From an uncultured Bacteroides sp. (GTDB taxonomy: Bacteria > Bacteroidota > Bacteroidia > Bacteroidales > Bacteroidaceae): a stretch of 35,078 nt of DNA. The notes beneath the pieces are model-generated. The model was not told the origin of the DNA. It saw nothing but the letters and a program-made list of their open reading frames with translations, and ran no database searches. The translations under genes were made by a program, and so were the position numbers. The stretch is from positions 1 through 35,078 of the forward strand of contig CASFQC010000021.1 of assembly GCA_949296415.1 (NCBI GenBank), in the 5' to 3' direction. Shown in pieces: positions 1 to 8,592 of this stretch. The first letter of the stretch is position 1. Every line of letters begins with the position of its first letter.

Positions 1-64
1 AATACAGGCGTTCGCCTTCCTTGTTCGCAATGCTCGATTGCTTTCCTTTGTAAATTACTGGCAT
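1..64 (-). CDS. HU-like DNA-binding protein, N-terminal fragment
   Basis: Reading the minus strand from the ATG at 64, the frame stays open to the window edge and gives 21 residues beginning MPVIYKGKQSS and ending GERLY. A start of the form MPV-x-Y-K followed by a short polar stretch is typical of the HU-related, histone-like DNA-binding proteins that Bacteroides species carry in many copies. A good -7 element lies about 70 bp upstream, which supports a real gene start here. Only the first residues are visible, so the family call rests on a short motif and the strong promoter. The DNA-binding arm and the rest of the fold lie outside the window. Confidence 0.55.
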   Translation of the reverse strand, partial: MPVIYKGKQSSIANKEGERLY

Positions 65-131
65 AATCGTTCGTGTTTTAAATTAATGGTTGGTTTTGTC
101 TTTCTCTCGTGTGTCAAGCTTAACAACATTG

Positions 132-162
132 CAAAGATATGACTTGTTTTGAAAACAAACAA
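132..162 (-). promoter_or_regulatory. Promoter of the HU-like gene
   Basis: On the minus strand the element TATCTTTG (139 to 132) matches the Bacteroidetes -7 consensus TAnnTTTG exactly. A TTG lies 20 bp further upstream (162 to 160), at the usual -33 position. The predicted leader is about 60 nt. The surrounding DNA (about 120-300) is AT-rich and carries no gene. Confidence 0.65.
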
Positions 163-424
163 GCGTTTTTGAAATTATTTTCGAGCTATTTTTTAGTCAG
201 ATATAAAACATACTGAAAACTAACAGCTTATTTACTCTATTCAAGAACTACCGTTCTCTCAATTATAAAACATATACATTATATATACGAATGTCTGCAA
301 TTGACCATTTTGCTCATCCAGCCGGAAGCTTCGGAAAAACCGACACATGTGGAAAGGCGCAGGGATTACCATGACGAAGCACCGATTTTCACCCCATTCC
401 TCCAGATGAATGACATAAATGTGC

Positions 425-432
425 TAACTTTG
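425..432 (+). promoter_or_regulatory. -7 element for the ArgE-like gene
   Basis: TAACTTTG followed by GC matches the TAnnTTTG consensus. It lies 82 bp before the ATG at 514. No clear TTTG is present 20 bp upstream, so the call rests on the -7 element alone. Its position argues against translation starting at the in-frame TTG at 301. Confidence 0.5.
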
Positions 433-513
433 CAGCAAGTACATGGCACGGAACAGTGTGCGCCGCTCCAAGCGCACTCACCCGCCATTTATCACAGAAA
501 CATAGAAAAGCAT

Positions 514-1587
514 ATGAACACATCAGACATTTCCAATCTCACCACAGAAGCCGTAAGCCTGCTGAAGGCACTGATAGCCATCCCTTCACCAAGCCGTGAG
601 GAAGAGCAGGCAGCTGACTTTCTGCAACAGTATATAGAAAGCCGGGGCATGGAGACCGGACGATTGGGCAACAACGTGTGGTGCCTCAGCCCCATGTTCA
701 GCCTGGACAAACCCACCCTGATGCTGAACTCCCACATTGATACGGTAAAGCCCACGCAAGGATGGAGGAAGAGACCTTTCGTCCCCACATTGGAGACCAA
801 CGGAAAGCTGTACGGGCTGGGAAGCAACGACGCGGGTGGAAGTCTGGCAAGCCTGCTGCAAGTGTTCCTGCAACTGTGCGGCACCACCCTGCCCTACAAC
901 CTGCTGTTCCTGGCTTCGTGCGAAGAAGAGGTGTCGGGAAAGGGAGGCATAGAGAGCGTACTGCCCCAACTGCCACCCGTAAGTTTCGCCATAGTGGGCG
1001 AGCCTACCGAAATGCAACCAGCCATAGCCGAGAAAGGTCTGATGGTGCTGGACGTGACAGCCACCGGACGGGCCGGACATGCGGCACGCGAGGAAGGCGA
1101 CAACGCCATCTACAAGGTATTGGACGACATAGCCTGGTTCCGCGACTACCGTTTCCCAAAGGTATCGCCCCTGCTGGGTCCGGTGAAGATGAGCGTCACC
1201 ATGATAAACGCCGGCACACAGCACAACGTCATTCCGGACCGCTGCTCCTTCGTGGTGGACATACGCAGCAACGAGTGCTACACCAACCGCGAGCTGTTTG
1301 ATGAAATTGTCCCCCACCTGAAATGCGAAGCCAACGCCCGCAGTTTCCGCCTGAGTTCCTCTCATGTGTCACCCGACCATCCTATGGTGTGCCGGGCCAT
1401 AGAATTGGGACGCACGCCGTTCGGCTCGCCCACCCTGTCGGACCAGGCGCTTATGCCCTTCCCCTCCATGAAGATAGGTCCGGGAAAAAGCAGCCGCTCG
1501 CACACCACCGACGAGTTCATCTTCGTCAAAGAGATGGAAGAGGCCATCAAGATATACCTGCAACTGATAGGAGAAGGAGAACTATAA
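514..1587 (+). CDS. argE: M20 family deacylase, ArgE-like (acylornithine/acylcitrulline deacetylase)
   Basis: A 357-residue zinc-dependent M20 amidohydrolase, predicted to remove the acyl group from an acylated arginine-pathway intermediate in the cytoplasm. M20 metal and catalytic motifs are all present: SHIDTV with His74 and Asp76, the bridging Asp106 in GLGSNDAGG, Glu137-139 in SCEEEVSG, Glu163 in GEPTE, and a C-terminal His in SRSHTTDEF. Bacteroides is known to use N-succinylated rather than N-acetylated intermediates, so the natural substrate may be succinylated; that is inference. The frame is open back to a TTG at 301, but the 71 extra residues look non-coding and would span the predicted promoter, so the ATG at 514 is chosen. 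DapE is the main alternative, though the short length and sequence style favour ArgE. Confidence 0.85.
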   Translation: MNTSDISNLTTEAVSLLKALIAIPSPSREEEQAADFLQQYIESRGMETGRLGNNVWCLSPMFSLDKPTLMLNSHIDTVKPTQGWRKRPFVPTLETNGKLYGLGSNDAGGSLASLLQVFLQLCGTTLPYNLLFLASCEEEVSGKGGIESVLPQLPPVSFAIVGEPTEMQPAIAEKGLMVLDVTATGRAGHAAREEGDNAIYKVLDDIAWFRDYRFPKVSPLLGPVKMSVTMINAGTQHNVIPDRCSFVVDIRSNECYTNRELFDEIVPHLKCEANARSFRLSSSHVSPDHPMVCRAIELGRTPFGSPTLSDQALMPFPSMKIGPGKSSRSHTTDEFIFVKEMEEAIKIYLQLIGEGEL

Positions 1588-1681
1588 GAGACACGGAAAG
1601 TCAGGAAGCAGCAAAGGATACCACGCAGGAGCATGCTGGCCGGAAGAATAGCCCGTACCTCCGAAACCTTATGTCGGGTCT

Positions 1682-2953
1682 TCACTTGTCCAGCCAGAGT
1701 TCGGGATCCAGTTTGGCCGTTTCCTTACGCAGTTGGAAATGGAGCACGGTACGGTTACCGTCGGCCGCATTGGTGAACACTGTACCCAAGGGCTGGAGCG
1801 TACTGACGTCGTCGCCCACCTTGACCAGCGTAGAAGAGAGGTTGCAGTAGACCGAAATGTAAGCGCCGTGGCGTACCAGGATGTTGAACAGTCCGTCCAG
1901 ACTGAACACGGCGGCCACCTTCCCCCCGAATATGGCGCGCGCCTGTGCCCCGGGGTGTCCCTGTATGTCTATGCCCTTATTGTCAAGCCTCACGTTACGC
2001 AGTCCTTTTACTGCATACTGCCCATAATGGCTCACGATGACAGCCGGACCGGTGATGGGCATGGGCAGCTTGCCTCTGTTGCTGACAAATGAGCCGGACA
2101 GTTTCCGGTCTGCGGTGTCAAGCTTTGGAGGTGCGGCGGCGGTCTGTCTGGGGGGCTCCGCCAGATGCTTCCGCTCTTCCGCTTCACGTCTTGCCTCCGC
2201 TTCCGCACGCTTTCTGGCCTTTTCCACCTCCTCGGCCACCAGACGGTCAATGCGGCTGTTCAGTCTTGCCGCCTCCTTACGCTGGCGTGCCACCTCGTTC
2301 TGCAGGCTCCGCTGTTTCCTGCGCAATGCGTCCACCAGCCCGCGCTGTTCCTTTTCCTGTGACTCCAAAGCCTGCATTTCCCTACCACGCTCCGCCAGAA
2401 GCGCCTGCTTGGCCTGTCTCACGCGGGCCAGCTCGTCCTTTTTCTCATTCACCCGTTCCTGCTGTCTCAGAATGGCCTCACCCTGCATGCGTTGGTAGTC
2501 GGCATATTCGCGCACATAGCGTAAACGGCGATATATCTGTGCCAAATCCTTGGCGGAAAAGATGAACATGAGTTTCTCCTCTATGCTCCGGTGGCGATAC
2601 AGATAACGCACAGAGGCGGCATAGCGGTCGCGCTTCTCCCGCAGACTTTCTTCCAGACGGGAAAGGCGGTCGTCGGCGGCCTGCATCTCGCGGTCCACGG
2701 TCTCTATGTCCTGATTGATGACAACAATGTAACGCCTGCGTTCTTCCATCTGCCCGGCCAGCAGAGCCAGTCTGTTGAGCTGTCCGGCTGTGGTCCGGCG
2801 TGTGGAGTCAAGCAACACTTCGGTCTCGGCCATCTGCTTCTGCAACCGGGCACGCCTGTCCTCCAGTTCCCGGATAAGCTTGTCCGACTGTGCCATCAGG
2901 GGTGTCATCCCGTACAGGCACATACACAGTATGCAGAGCAGTCTTGTTCTCAT
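1682..2953 (-). CDS. EnvC-like murein hydrolase activator (LytM/M23 domain)
   Basis: A 423-residue exported protein: signal peptide (about 1-21), a long charged coiled coil rich in Glu, Arg, Lys and Gln (about 22-260), a Pro/Ala linker, and a C-terminal LytM/M23 domain (about 300-420). This is the EnvC architecture; such proteins activate amidases during septal peptidoglycan splitting. The zinc site looks incomplete. The usual HxxxD first ligand His is replaced by Asn in DNKGID, while the LHFQLR segment keeps only one of the paired histidines, so the protein is probably an activator rather than an endopeptidase. It is the last gene of a four-gene operon, and its ATG overlaps the DUF4292 stop by 4 bp, which suggests coupled translation. 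Confidence 0.85.
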   Translation of the reverse strand: MRTRLLCILCMCLYGMTPLMAQSDKLIRELEDRRARLQKQMAETEVLLDSTRRTTAGQLNRLALLAGQMEERRRYIVVINQDIETVDREMQAADDRLSRLEESLREKRDRYAASVRYLYRHRSIEEKLMFIFSAKDLAQIYRRLRYVREYADYQRMQGEAILRQQERVNEKKDELARVRQAKQALLAERGREMQALESQEKEQRGLVDALRRKQRSLQNEVARQRKEAARLNSRIDRLVAEEVEKARKRAEAEARREAEERKHLAEPPRQTAAAPPKLDTADRKLSGSFVSNRGKLPMPITGPAVIVSHYGQYAVKGLRNVRLDNKGIDIQGHPGAQARAIFGGKVAAVFSLDGLFNILVRHGAYISVYCNLSSTLVKVGDDVSTLQPLGTVFTNAADGNRTVLHFQLRKETAKLDPELWLDK

Positions 2954-3549
2954 TGGCTCAATTTTATCAGATAGTCAAGCAGTTCCAGGGCTTCTACCCT
3001 GTCGTAACGGGATGACAGACGGGTGGGCGACATGCGCAACGGTCCGTCCGTAAAGTCGGAAAGTTCAACGTTTCCCTTGTCAAGCATGGGAATACCCAGG
3101 TCACTGACCTCCACATAAGCCTTTCCCCGTGTGGCCGAAGCCCGTACCAACAAGGCTTCCACGCTATGGAAATCGGTGCTTTTGCCGAAGAGCCGACGCT
3201 GTTCCTCCACTGACAGGCGGGCGTAGCGTTTGTCCATACGGTCAACCAGCAGCAAGGTGTCAGGGGTGAGTTCCATACGGGCCACCTCGGCACGTACCAA
3301 CGGGACTTGGAAAGAAAGCTGCAGACATTCGCCACGCACCAGTTTCATGGTTCCGTTTACGGTATATACCGCATTCCTGTAAGGTATGGCCAGCTTGAAC
3401 CGTGCGGAGATCCCGTCGGCCGACAAGGGCGTGTCCATACGTGCCGTGCGGCATCCGGCCAGCAAGACCATCCCCAACAGCAGACACCACACACGCAGCC
3501 ACACACACGGACGGAGTAAGCACAGGCTATGTTCACCGGTCTTCCGCAT
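2950..3549 (-). CDS. DUF4292 lipoprotein
   Basis: A 199-residue predicted lipoprotein. A long N-terminal hydrophobic segment ends in the lipobox LLAGC (Cys33). The remainder is a beta-rich domain with alternating hydrophobic residues that resembles DUF4292, a Bacteroidetes family related in fold to outer-membrane lipoprotein chaperones of the LolA/LolB type; that relation is background knowledge, not something I can test here. It overlaps the end of the TPR gene by 17 bp and the start of the EnvC-like gene by 4 bp, so the three are surely co-transcribed. The context suggests a role in envelope biogenesis; the molecular function is unknown. Confidence 0.75.
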   Translation of the reverse strand: MRKTGEHSLCLLRPCVWLRVWCLLLGMVLLAGCRTARMDTPLSADGISARFKLAIPYRNAVYTVNGTMKLVRGECLQLSFQVPLVRAEVARMELTPDTLLLVDRMDKRYARLSVEEQRRLFGKSTDFHSVEALLVRASATRGKAYVEVSDLGIPMLDKGNVELSDFTDGPLRMSPTRLSSRYDRVEALELLDYLIKLSQ

Positions 3550-5326
3550 GTTCCTCCTTACTGATGTAACGCCGTTGCCTTATCTTTTCGGGCAGCGTTT
3601 CCGACTGGCTTCCCAAATCAAGAGCCTGTTGCCAGAACCCGACAGCCTTGTCCACATCGCCTGTCATATAATAGATGTCGCCACAGTGTTCCACCACATC
3701 GGGACTCTTGGCACCATCATCAACCATGGCATCGTCTATGTAAATGCGGGCTTCGGCATAATTGCCCTTCTCAAAGAGAATCCAGGCATAAGTGTCCAGA
3801 TAGGTAGGATTGCCCGGCTCGGCCTTTATGGTCTTGTAGCTCATCTCTTCGGCCTTGTCCAGATCCTTGCGTTCCAACGATAGGTAGTAGGCATAGTTGT
3901 TCAGCGCCCCTATGTTGTCGGGATTGTATTTCAAGGCGTTATCATAAGCGGCATAGGCTTCGCCGCTCATGCCCTTCGAAAAGAAGGCGTCACCCATGAT
4001 GGTATAGAAATCGGACACCATATTCTTCCGGCTGCCCGCAGTGACATGTTCCAGAGCCTTGCGGCACACCTCCAGCACATCGTCTGTCCGTTCTTCCTGA
4101 TTGTATCCTATAGCCAGATAAAAGTAAAATTCCAGCATGTCGGGATTGGTCTCCACTCCTGCCTCACAGAGGCTTATCAGTCCGGCCGTATCTTCCGTAC
4201 GTATGGCCTCGCCCAGAAGCATCATGCGGGCAGCGGTGTTGGTAGGGTCAATGTCAAGCACCATCCTCACCACCGGCAAGGCTTCCTTGTCCAGTCCTTT
4301 GGACAGAAGATACTGGGCATAGAGCATGGGGATTTGCGGGTCGCCCAAGTCCTGCGCTATGACACGGTCGAACAGTCCCATGATTTTCAGGCTGTCGCCA
4401 TCCTCGCGTTCGTTCCGCACGATGAGCTGCCTCATCACCTGCAGCTTGATGTCCGGAGACACTTTCCTGTTCAGCAGGAGCGAGTCCAACTGCCGTTCAT
4501 ATTCCTCTTGCTGGCCGGTAAGCTCATAATAGTCGGCCAGCGAATACATGGCCATGGCATTGTCCGGCTCCTCGTCCAGCACCTGCCTGTAGAGTTTGTA
4601 GGCATCGCGGCGCTTGCCCTTCTGCATGTAGGCATCGCCCAGCACCACCTTGTAACGCAGGTCTTTGGGATATTCCTTCACCAGTCCCTCTATCTCGCGG
4701 AGTGCCCGTTTGTCCTCGCCCATACTGAAGTACACGCGCGATTTTTCCATGGTAATCTGCTCGTTCTTCCCCATGCGTTCCTCGAAACGTTCCAGCACGC
4801 TGATGGCCTTGCTGTAGTCTTTCCGCTTGTTGTATATGTCAAGCAAGACGTACAACGGGTCAAGCTTACCTGTGAAGCGCACGGACATGTCCTCCAGCAG
4901 GGAAGCCGCACGGTCCAGACTGTCTTGCCTGAGATACAGGTTCACCAGCGCGATGCTGTACCAGTAGTTGGCCGGATCGGCTGCGGCAGCCGTCTCCATG
5001 GCCTTTATGGCGGCAGGCATCTGCTTCAGGCTGAGGTAAGACTGCCCCATCTGGTACTGTGCGGGTGCCGAAGACGGGTCCATGGCCAGACAGTGGGCAA
5101 GCAGTTCGAACGCAGCATCATTCTCGCCTTTTCCCTGCATTCTCAGTGCCTCCAGGAAGAAGTAGTCAAAACGGCGGCGAGTGTCGTCGCCAAGGGTATC
5201 GGCCGCAGCCTCCGCCACAGGCGGAGATGCCTTTTCCGGTCCGGAGGCCATGAGCGGAACGGACTGCCCTGCCTGCACAAGCATCACGGCCAGTCCGAAT
5301 AACAGGTTTCTGATGTTCTTTTTCAT
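3533..5326 (-). CDS. Exported tetratricopeptide repeat protein
   Basis: A 597-residue protein with a signal peptide (about 1-27, ending near LMASG) followed by tandem 34-residue TPR units over most of the length. Repeated patterns such as AxYxMGxxYLxLxxxxxAIxAM and the Pro-Asp-Asn repeat boundaries are visible (for example YNPDNIGALNNYAYYLS). TPR solenoids bind other proteins, so this is probably a periplasmic or outer-membrane-associated scaffold. It sits between dut and the DUF4292 lipoprotein gene, with 67 bp after dut and a 17-bp overlap into the next gene. The link to EnvC suggests a part in cell-wall or outer-membrane assembly, but nothing in the sequence fixes the partner. It ends in a very charged tail. 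Confidence 0.85.
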   Translation of the reverse strand: MKKNIRNLLFGLAVMLVQAGQSVPLMASGPEKASPPVAEAAADTLGDDTRRRFDYFFLEALRMQGKGENDAAFELLAHCLAMDPSSAPAQYQMGQSYLSLKQMPAAIKAMETAAAADPANYWYSIALVNLYLRQDSLDRAASLLEDMSVRFTGKLDPLYVLLDIYNKRKDYSKAISVLERFEERMGKNEQITMEKSRVYFSMGEDKRALREIEGLVKEYPKDLRYKVVLGDAYMQKGKRRDAYKLYRQVLDEEPDNAMAMYSLADYYELTGQQEEYERQLDSLLLNRKVSPDIKLQVMRQLIVRNEREDGDSLKIMGLFDRVIAQDLGDPQIPMLYAQYLLSKGLDKEALPVVRMVLDIDPTNTAARMMLLGEAIRTEDTAGLISLCEAGVETNPDMLEFYFYLAIGYNQEERTDDVLEVCRKALEHVTAGSRKNMVSDFYTIMGDAFFSKGMSGEAYAAYDNALKYNPDNIGALNNYAYYLSLERKDLDKAEEMSYKTIKAEPGNPTYLDTYAWILFEKGNYAEARIYIDDAMVDDGAKSPDVVEHCGDIYYMTGDVDKAVGFWQQALDLGSQSETLPEKIRQRRYISKEEHAEDR

Positions 5327-5393
5327 TGTCTTGTTCTGTTCTTCCGTCCTGTCTCTGGCAGAAAGCCATGGAGAGGCCCGGATAGTTAGGGAT

Positions 5394-5828
5394 TCACTTC
5401 ACGCCGGTATGTCCGAATCCGCCCTCGCCGCGCACGGTCTGCTCCAGCCGGTCCGTTTCTTCCCACCTGGCATGTTCGTGACGCGCCACCACCAGCTGGG
5501 CGATGCGTTCGCCGTCTTCTATCACAAAAGGCTTGTCGGAAAGGTTCACCAAAATCACCCGCAGCTCGCCACGGTAATCGGCATCCACCGTGCCTGGAGC
5601 ATTGAGCACCGTAACCCCATGTTTCAGCGCCAGCCCACTGCGCGGACGCACCTGCCCCTCAAATCCGGCGGGCAAGGCTATATACAGCCCTGTAGGGACA
5701 AGGCAACGCTGCAAGGGCGCCAACGTGATGGGCTGGTCAAGATTGGCACGAAGATCCATGCCTGCCGACAGCTCGGTAGCGTAGGCTGGCAGCGGATGTT
5801 TGGACTTATTGATGATTTGTACAGTCAT
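5394..5828 (-). CDS. dut: dUTP diphosphatase
   Basis: A 144-residue trimeric-type dUTPase that hydrolyses dUTP to dUMP and pyrophosphate, keeping uracil out of DNA and supplying dUMP for thymidylate synthesis. All five family motifs are present: AGMDLRA (22-28), RPRSGLA (61-67), the substrate loop [14 protein letters not shown] (76-89) with the catalytic Asp, GERIAQL (106-112), and the C-terminal [10 protein letters not shown] (133-142). The frame is open 91 codons further upstream, but that stretch overlaps the divergent dgt start and lacks family similarity. The ATG at 5828 gives the standard length. It heads the operon with the TPR, DUF4292 and EnvC-like genes, and lies back to back with dgt. 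Confidence 0.95.
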   Translation of the reverse strand: MTVQIINKSKHPLPAYATELSAGMDLRANLDQPITLAPLQRCLVPTGLYIALPAGFEGQVRPRSGLALKHGVTVLNAPGTVDADYRGELRVILVNLSDKPFVIEDGERIAQLVVARHEHARWEETDRLEQTVRGEGGFGHTGVK

Positions 5829-5887
5829 AATCAAGGATATATCTACATTTGACGGGCGAAAATACTGCTTTTGAAGCAAAATAGTCA

Positions 5888-5895
5888 TACATTTG
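5888..5895 (+). promoter_or_regulatory. Putative -7 element for dgt
   Basis: TACATTTG followed by C matches TAnnTTTG. It predicts a leader of about 170 nt before the dgt ATG at 6070. The TTTG at 5870 is only 14 bp upstream, closer than usual, so the -33 part is unconvincing. Confidence 0.4.
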
Positions 5896-5981
5896 CAGTT
5901 AAATAATAACAATGAGACCGCAAAGCCCCTTTCCACCTGTCCGGAAGGCAGGCCGTCGGAGGCTGTGTCCGGAAACACCCC

Positions 5982-6022
5982 GGTGTGGACGGAATCACAC
6001 CGGACTGTGAATCCGTCCGTAT
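5982..6022 (+). repeat. Inverted pair of the dispersed GGACGGA-TCACA repeat in the dgt leader
   Basis: The arms 5987-5999 and 6006-6018 pair over 13 bp with one mismatch around a 6-nt loop. Each arm is a copy, in opposite orientation, of the motif CGGACGGAnTCACA, which also forms the four-unit tandem array at 31465-31552. In the dgt leader RNA this would be a strong hairpin about 50 nt before the start codon. It has no U-run, so it is not an intrinsic terminator. Confidence 0.65.
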
Positions 6023-6069
6023 CAAGGCGCGTAAAGGCAAGGCGGAAACAAACATAACATGACGTCAAG

Positions 6070-7398
6070 ATGATGAACTGGAACACCCTTATCTCGGCCA
6101 AACGGTTCGGACTGGAAGAGTTTCATTCAGACCGGCATGAAAACCGTTCCGAATTTCAGCGCGACTACGACCGCCTGGTCTTTTCTGCCCCCTTCCGCCG
6201 CCTGCAGAACAAGACGCAGGTATTTCCACTGCCGGGCAGCATATTTGTACACAACCGTCTGACACACAGCCTGGAAGTGTCGTGTGTGGGGCGTTCGTTG
6301 GGCAACAACGTGTCAAAGGAACTGCTGAAGCGGCATCCCGAGTTGGGCAGCAGCTATGTGGACGAGATGGGTTCCATCGTGTCGGCGGCCTGCCTGGCAC
6401 ACGACCTGGGCAACCCTCCCTTCGGGCATTCGGGCGAACGGGCCATATCTACCTTCTTCTCCGAAGGCGACGGACACGTGCTGAAACCCCTGCTCACCCC
6501 CGCGCAATGGGAAGACCTGACCCACTTCGAAGGCAACGCCAACGCTTTCCGCCTCCTCACCCATCAGTTCGAAGGAAGACGGAAAGGAGGCTTCGTGCTG
6601 ACCTACTCCACACTGGCCAGCATAGTGAAATACCCCTATGCCTCCAGCCTTGCGGGCAACAAGAGCAAGTTCGGTTTTTTCACCACAGAGGAAGAAGCGT
6701 TCGGACGTATCGCCGGGGAGCTGGGTATCATCAGGCTGAACGACAGTCCGGCACATTACGTGCGCTACCCGCTGGTCTATCTGGTAGAGGCCGCCGATGA
6801 CATATGCTACCAGCTCATGGACATAGAAGATGCCTACAAGCTGAAGATACTGACCGCCGCCGAGACCAAAGAGCTGATGATGGGCTACTTTGACGACAGT
6901 CGGAAAGCCCGCATGGAAAACACGCTGAAGATAGTACACGACACCAACGAGCAAGTGGCCTACCTGCGGTCATGTGTCATAGGATGTCTGGTAGACGAAT
7001 GTACCCGTGTGTTTCTGGACAATGAGGACGCTCTGTTGCGGGGCGAGTTCAAGGGCACACTCATATCGCACATGACACCCCTCCCGGCAGCGGCCTACCG
7101 GCAATGCGCGGCGCTGTCCATGGAAAAGATTTACCGCTCACGCGATGTAGTGGACATAGAGCTGGCCGGTTTCCGCATCATAAGCACCCTGCTCCGGCTG
7201 ATGATAGATGCCGTGCGCTCGCCCGGGAAAGCCTATTCACAGTTGCTCATCAACAGAGTGTCCGGACAGTATGCCATCCACCATCCCGGCCTGTTTGAGC
7301 GTATACAGGCCGTACTTGACTATGTGTCGGGCATGACAGACGTCTTCGCGCTTGACCTTTACCGGAAGATAAACGGCAACAGTCTGCCTGCCCTGTAA
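6070..7398 (+). CDS. dgt: Deoxyguanosinetriphosphate triphosphohydrolase (HD domain)
   Basis: A 442-residue HD-superfamily dNTPase that releases tripolyphosphate from dGTP or other dNTPs. The metal site is intact: His66 in NRLTHSLEV, His111-Asp112 in [16 protein letters not shown], and Asp243/244 in EAADDICYQ. The N-terminal [20 protein letters not shown] is characteristic of the dGTPase branch. Two ATG codons (6070 and 6073) begin the frame; either is possible. The gene diverges from dut, which puts two dNTP-pool enzymes under a shared 241-bp intergenic region. Its stop is 11 bp from the convergent glsB stop, leaving no room for separate terminators. Confidence 0.93.
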   Translation: MMNWNTLISAKRFGLEEFHSDRHENRSEFQRDYDRLVFSAPFRRLQNKTQVFPLPGSIFVHNRLTHSLEVSCVGRSLGNNVSKELLKRHPELGSSYVDEMGSIVSAACLAHDLGNPPFGHSGERAISTFFSEGDGHVLKPLLTPAQWEDLTHFEGNANAFRLLTHQFEGRRKGGFVLTYSTLASIVKYPYASSLAGNKSKFGFFTTEEEAFGRIAGELGIIRLNDSPAHYVRYPLVYLVEAADDICYQLMDIEDAYKLKILTAAETKELMMGYFDDSRKARMENTLKIVHDTNEQVAYLRSCVIGCLVDECTRVFLDNEDALLRGEFKGTLISHMTPLPAAAYRQCAALSMEKIYRSRDVVDIELAGFRIISTLLRLMIDAVRSPGKAYSQLLINRVSGQYAIHHPGLFERIQAVLDYVSGMTDVFALDLYRKINGNSLPAL

Positions 7399-7409
7399 AG
7401 TCAGAAAAG

Positions 7410-8399
7410 TTATTTCCTATGGTAGAAAATCTTGGAACCTCCCCATGAGGTGAGTTCGGAAGCGTCAAGCTCGTTCTCCAGGAAAGACTGGATGTGTCTC
7501 ATGCGTTTCTCTGCCAAAATCTCGTCCACGGCAATCAGGATACCCGTCTCCTCCACATCGCCGAACTCGTAATTTACCGCCGTGCCGAACATGCGCATGG
7601 TAGGGCTGAGACTCATATAGGCATTGACCAGCGGCGGGATATTGTACCCCAGCTTGCGGATTTCACTGTTCAGGATGCGGTAGTCGTCTTTGAAAGCGGG
7701 CTTGTTGAAGATGGCCTCCAGTTCCCTTTCATCGGTGTCCAGCTTCAGAGGCTCGAACGGGGTCACCAGTTCCTCCTTGTCGCCAAAGTGCTTGCGCAAG
7801 AAGTAGAGAATCATGTCGCGTCCGCGCCGGTTGTAGCTGGGATACATGGTCACCTTCCCGAAGAAGTATTTCACATCGGGCATCACCACAGTAAGCGCGC
7901 CCAACCCGTCCCAGAGATTGTCCAGGGCAAAGAGTCCTTTGCTTCCGGCACGTGTGGACTGATACTCCAGAGTGACGAAAGAACGTCCCAGCTCAATGGT
8001 CGTAGGAAGATAATCCCTCAGGAATTTCTCCGAGAAACGGAACATATGGGCCGTGGCCAACAAAGGCACTCCGGCACTGTCGTAACGCACATCGGTGCCA
8101 CGGATATACCGGTATCCGCCCAGAATCTCTTCGGCCTCAGGATTCCATACTATCAGCTGACGGTAAGGATTGTCCATCACATCGTACTCGTCAATGTCCA
8201 GAGCCTTTCCTGTGCCGCCGCCTGCGGCCCGGAACGCTATCTCGCGCAGGCGTCCTATCTCATTCATCACATTGGGCGAGTCTTGCGCCGTAACAATGTA
8301 TATCTGATTGTTACTTTTGTTGGTCATGCGCAGGCGTTTGTCTTCCGTCAGTTCCGCTTTCAGCACATCTTTGCTTACCGGTCTAATAATATCTTCCAT
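7410..8399 (-). CDS. glsB: GNAT-type N-acyltransferase for glycine/ornithine lipids
   Basis: A 329-residue acyltransferase of the GNAT (OlsB-like, formerly called hemolysin) family. Conserved blocks include LREIAFRAAGGGTGKALDIDEYD near residue 50, the acyl-binding core LGGYRYIRGTDV, and ELGRSFVTLEYQ. In Bacteroides thetaiotaomicron the adjacent glsB and glsA genes make N-acyl and then N,O-diacyl glycine lipids; GlsB adds the amide-linked hydroxy fatty acid. The partner acyltransferase lies just upstream on the same strand, matching that pairing. The start at 8399 gives a typical length. Substrate choice between glycine, ornithine and other amino acids cannot be read from sequence. Confidence 0.8.
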   Translation of the reverse strand: MEDIIRPVSKDVLKAELTEDKRLRMTNKSNNQIYIVTAQDSPNVMNEIGRLREIAFRAAGGGTGKALDIDEYDVMDNPYRQLIVWNPEAEEILGGYRYIRGTDVRYDSAGVPLLATAHMFRFSEKFLRDYLPTTIELGRSFVTLEYQSTRAGSKGLFALDNLWDGLGALTVVMPDVKYFFGKVTMYPSYNRRGRDMILYFLRKHFGDKEELVTPFEPLKLDTDERELEAIFNKPAFKDDYRILNSEIRKLGYNIPPLVNAYMSLSPTMRMFGTAVNYEFGDVEETGILIAVDEILAEKRMRHIQSFLENELDASELTSWGGSKIFYHRK

Positions 8400-8592
8400 A
8401 AGTTATCTTTTTAAGCAAACTTTGACGGCAGCAGCACCGGGTCCGGCAACGCCTTTACCCGGCAGACGCCGTGTTTTCCTTTCAGTTGAATCCTTTTCTA
8501 TTTCTATGGTTTTATGACAGCGTCCGTACAGGACAAGGAGCGGGGATGTCAGGAAACCGGTGCCCTTACGCCTTATCGCCATACCGGGCATG
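8400..8592. other. Gap between glsA and glsB
   Basis: This 193-bp stretch has no convincing gene and no clear TAnnTTTG element on the minus strand. Short frames exist but look non-coding. The two lipid genes may be joined in one transcript with an unusually long spacer, or glsB may have a non-consensus promoter here. Confidence 0.4.

Noticed and set aside
301-513. N-terminal extension of the ArgE-like protein from a TTG
   Set aside because: It has no family similarity, and the predicted -7 element at 425 lies inside it.
4046-5302. A 418-codon open frame on the plus strand opposite the TPR gene
   Set aside because: It is a mirror of the TPR coding strand. The translation is His-, Val- and Gln-rich with no domain, and the minus-strand gene has clear TPR units and a signal peptide.
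5982-6022. Possible cobalamin riboswitch in the dgt leader
   Set aside because: The string ACTGTGAATCCGTC recalls part of that riboswitch, but the rest of the conserved core is missing, and the hairpin is better explained by two inverted repeat copies.
5829-6101. N-terminal extension of dUTPase
   Set aside because: It would overlap the start of dgt and add 91 residues absent from the compact dUTPase family.
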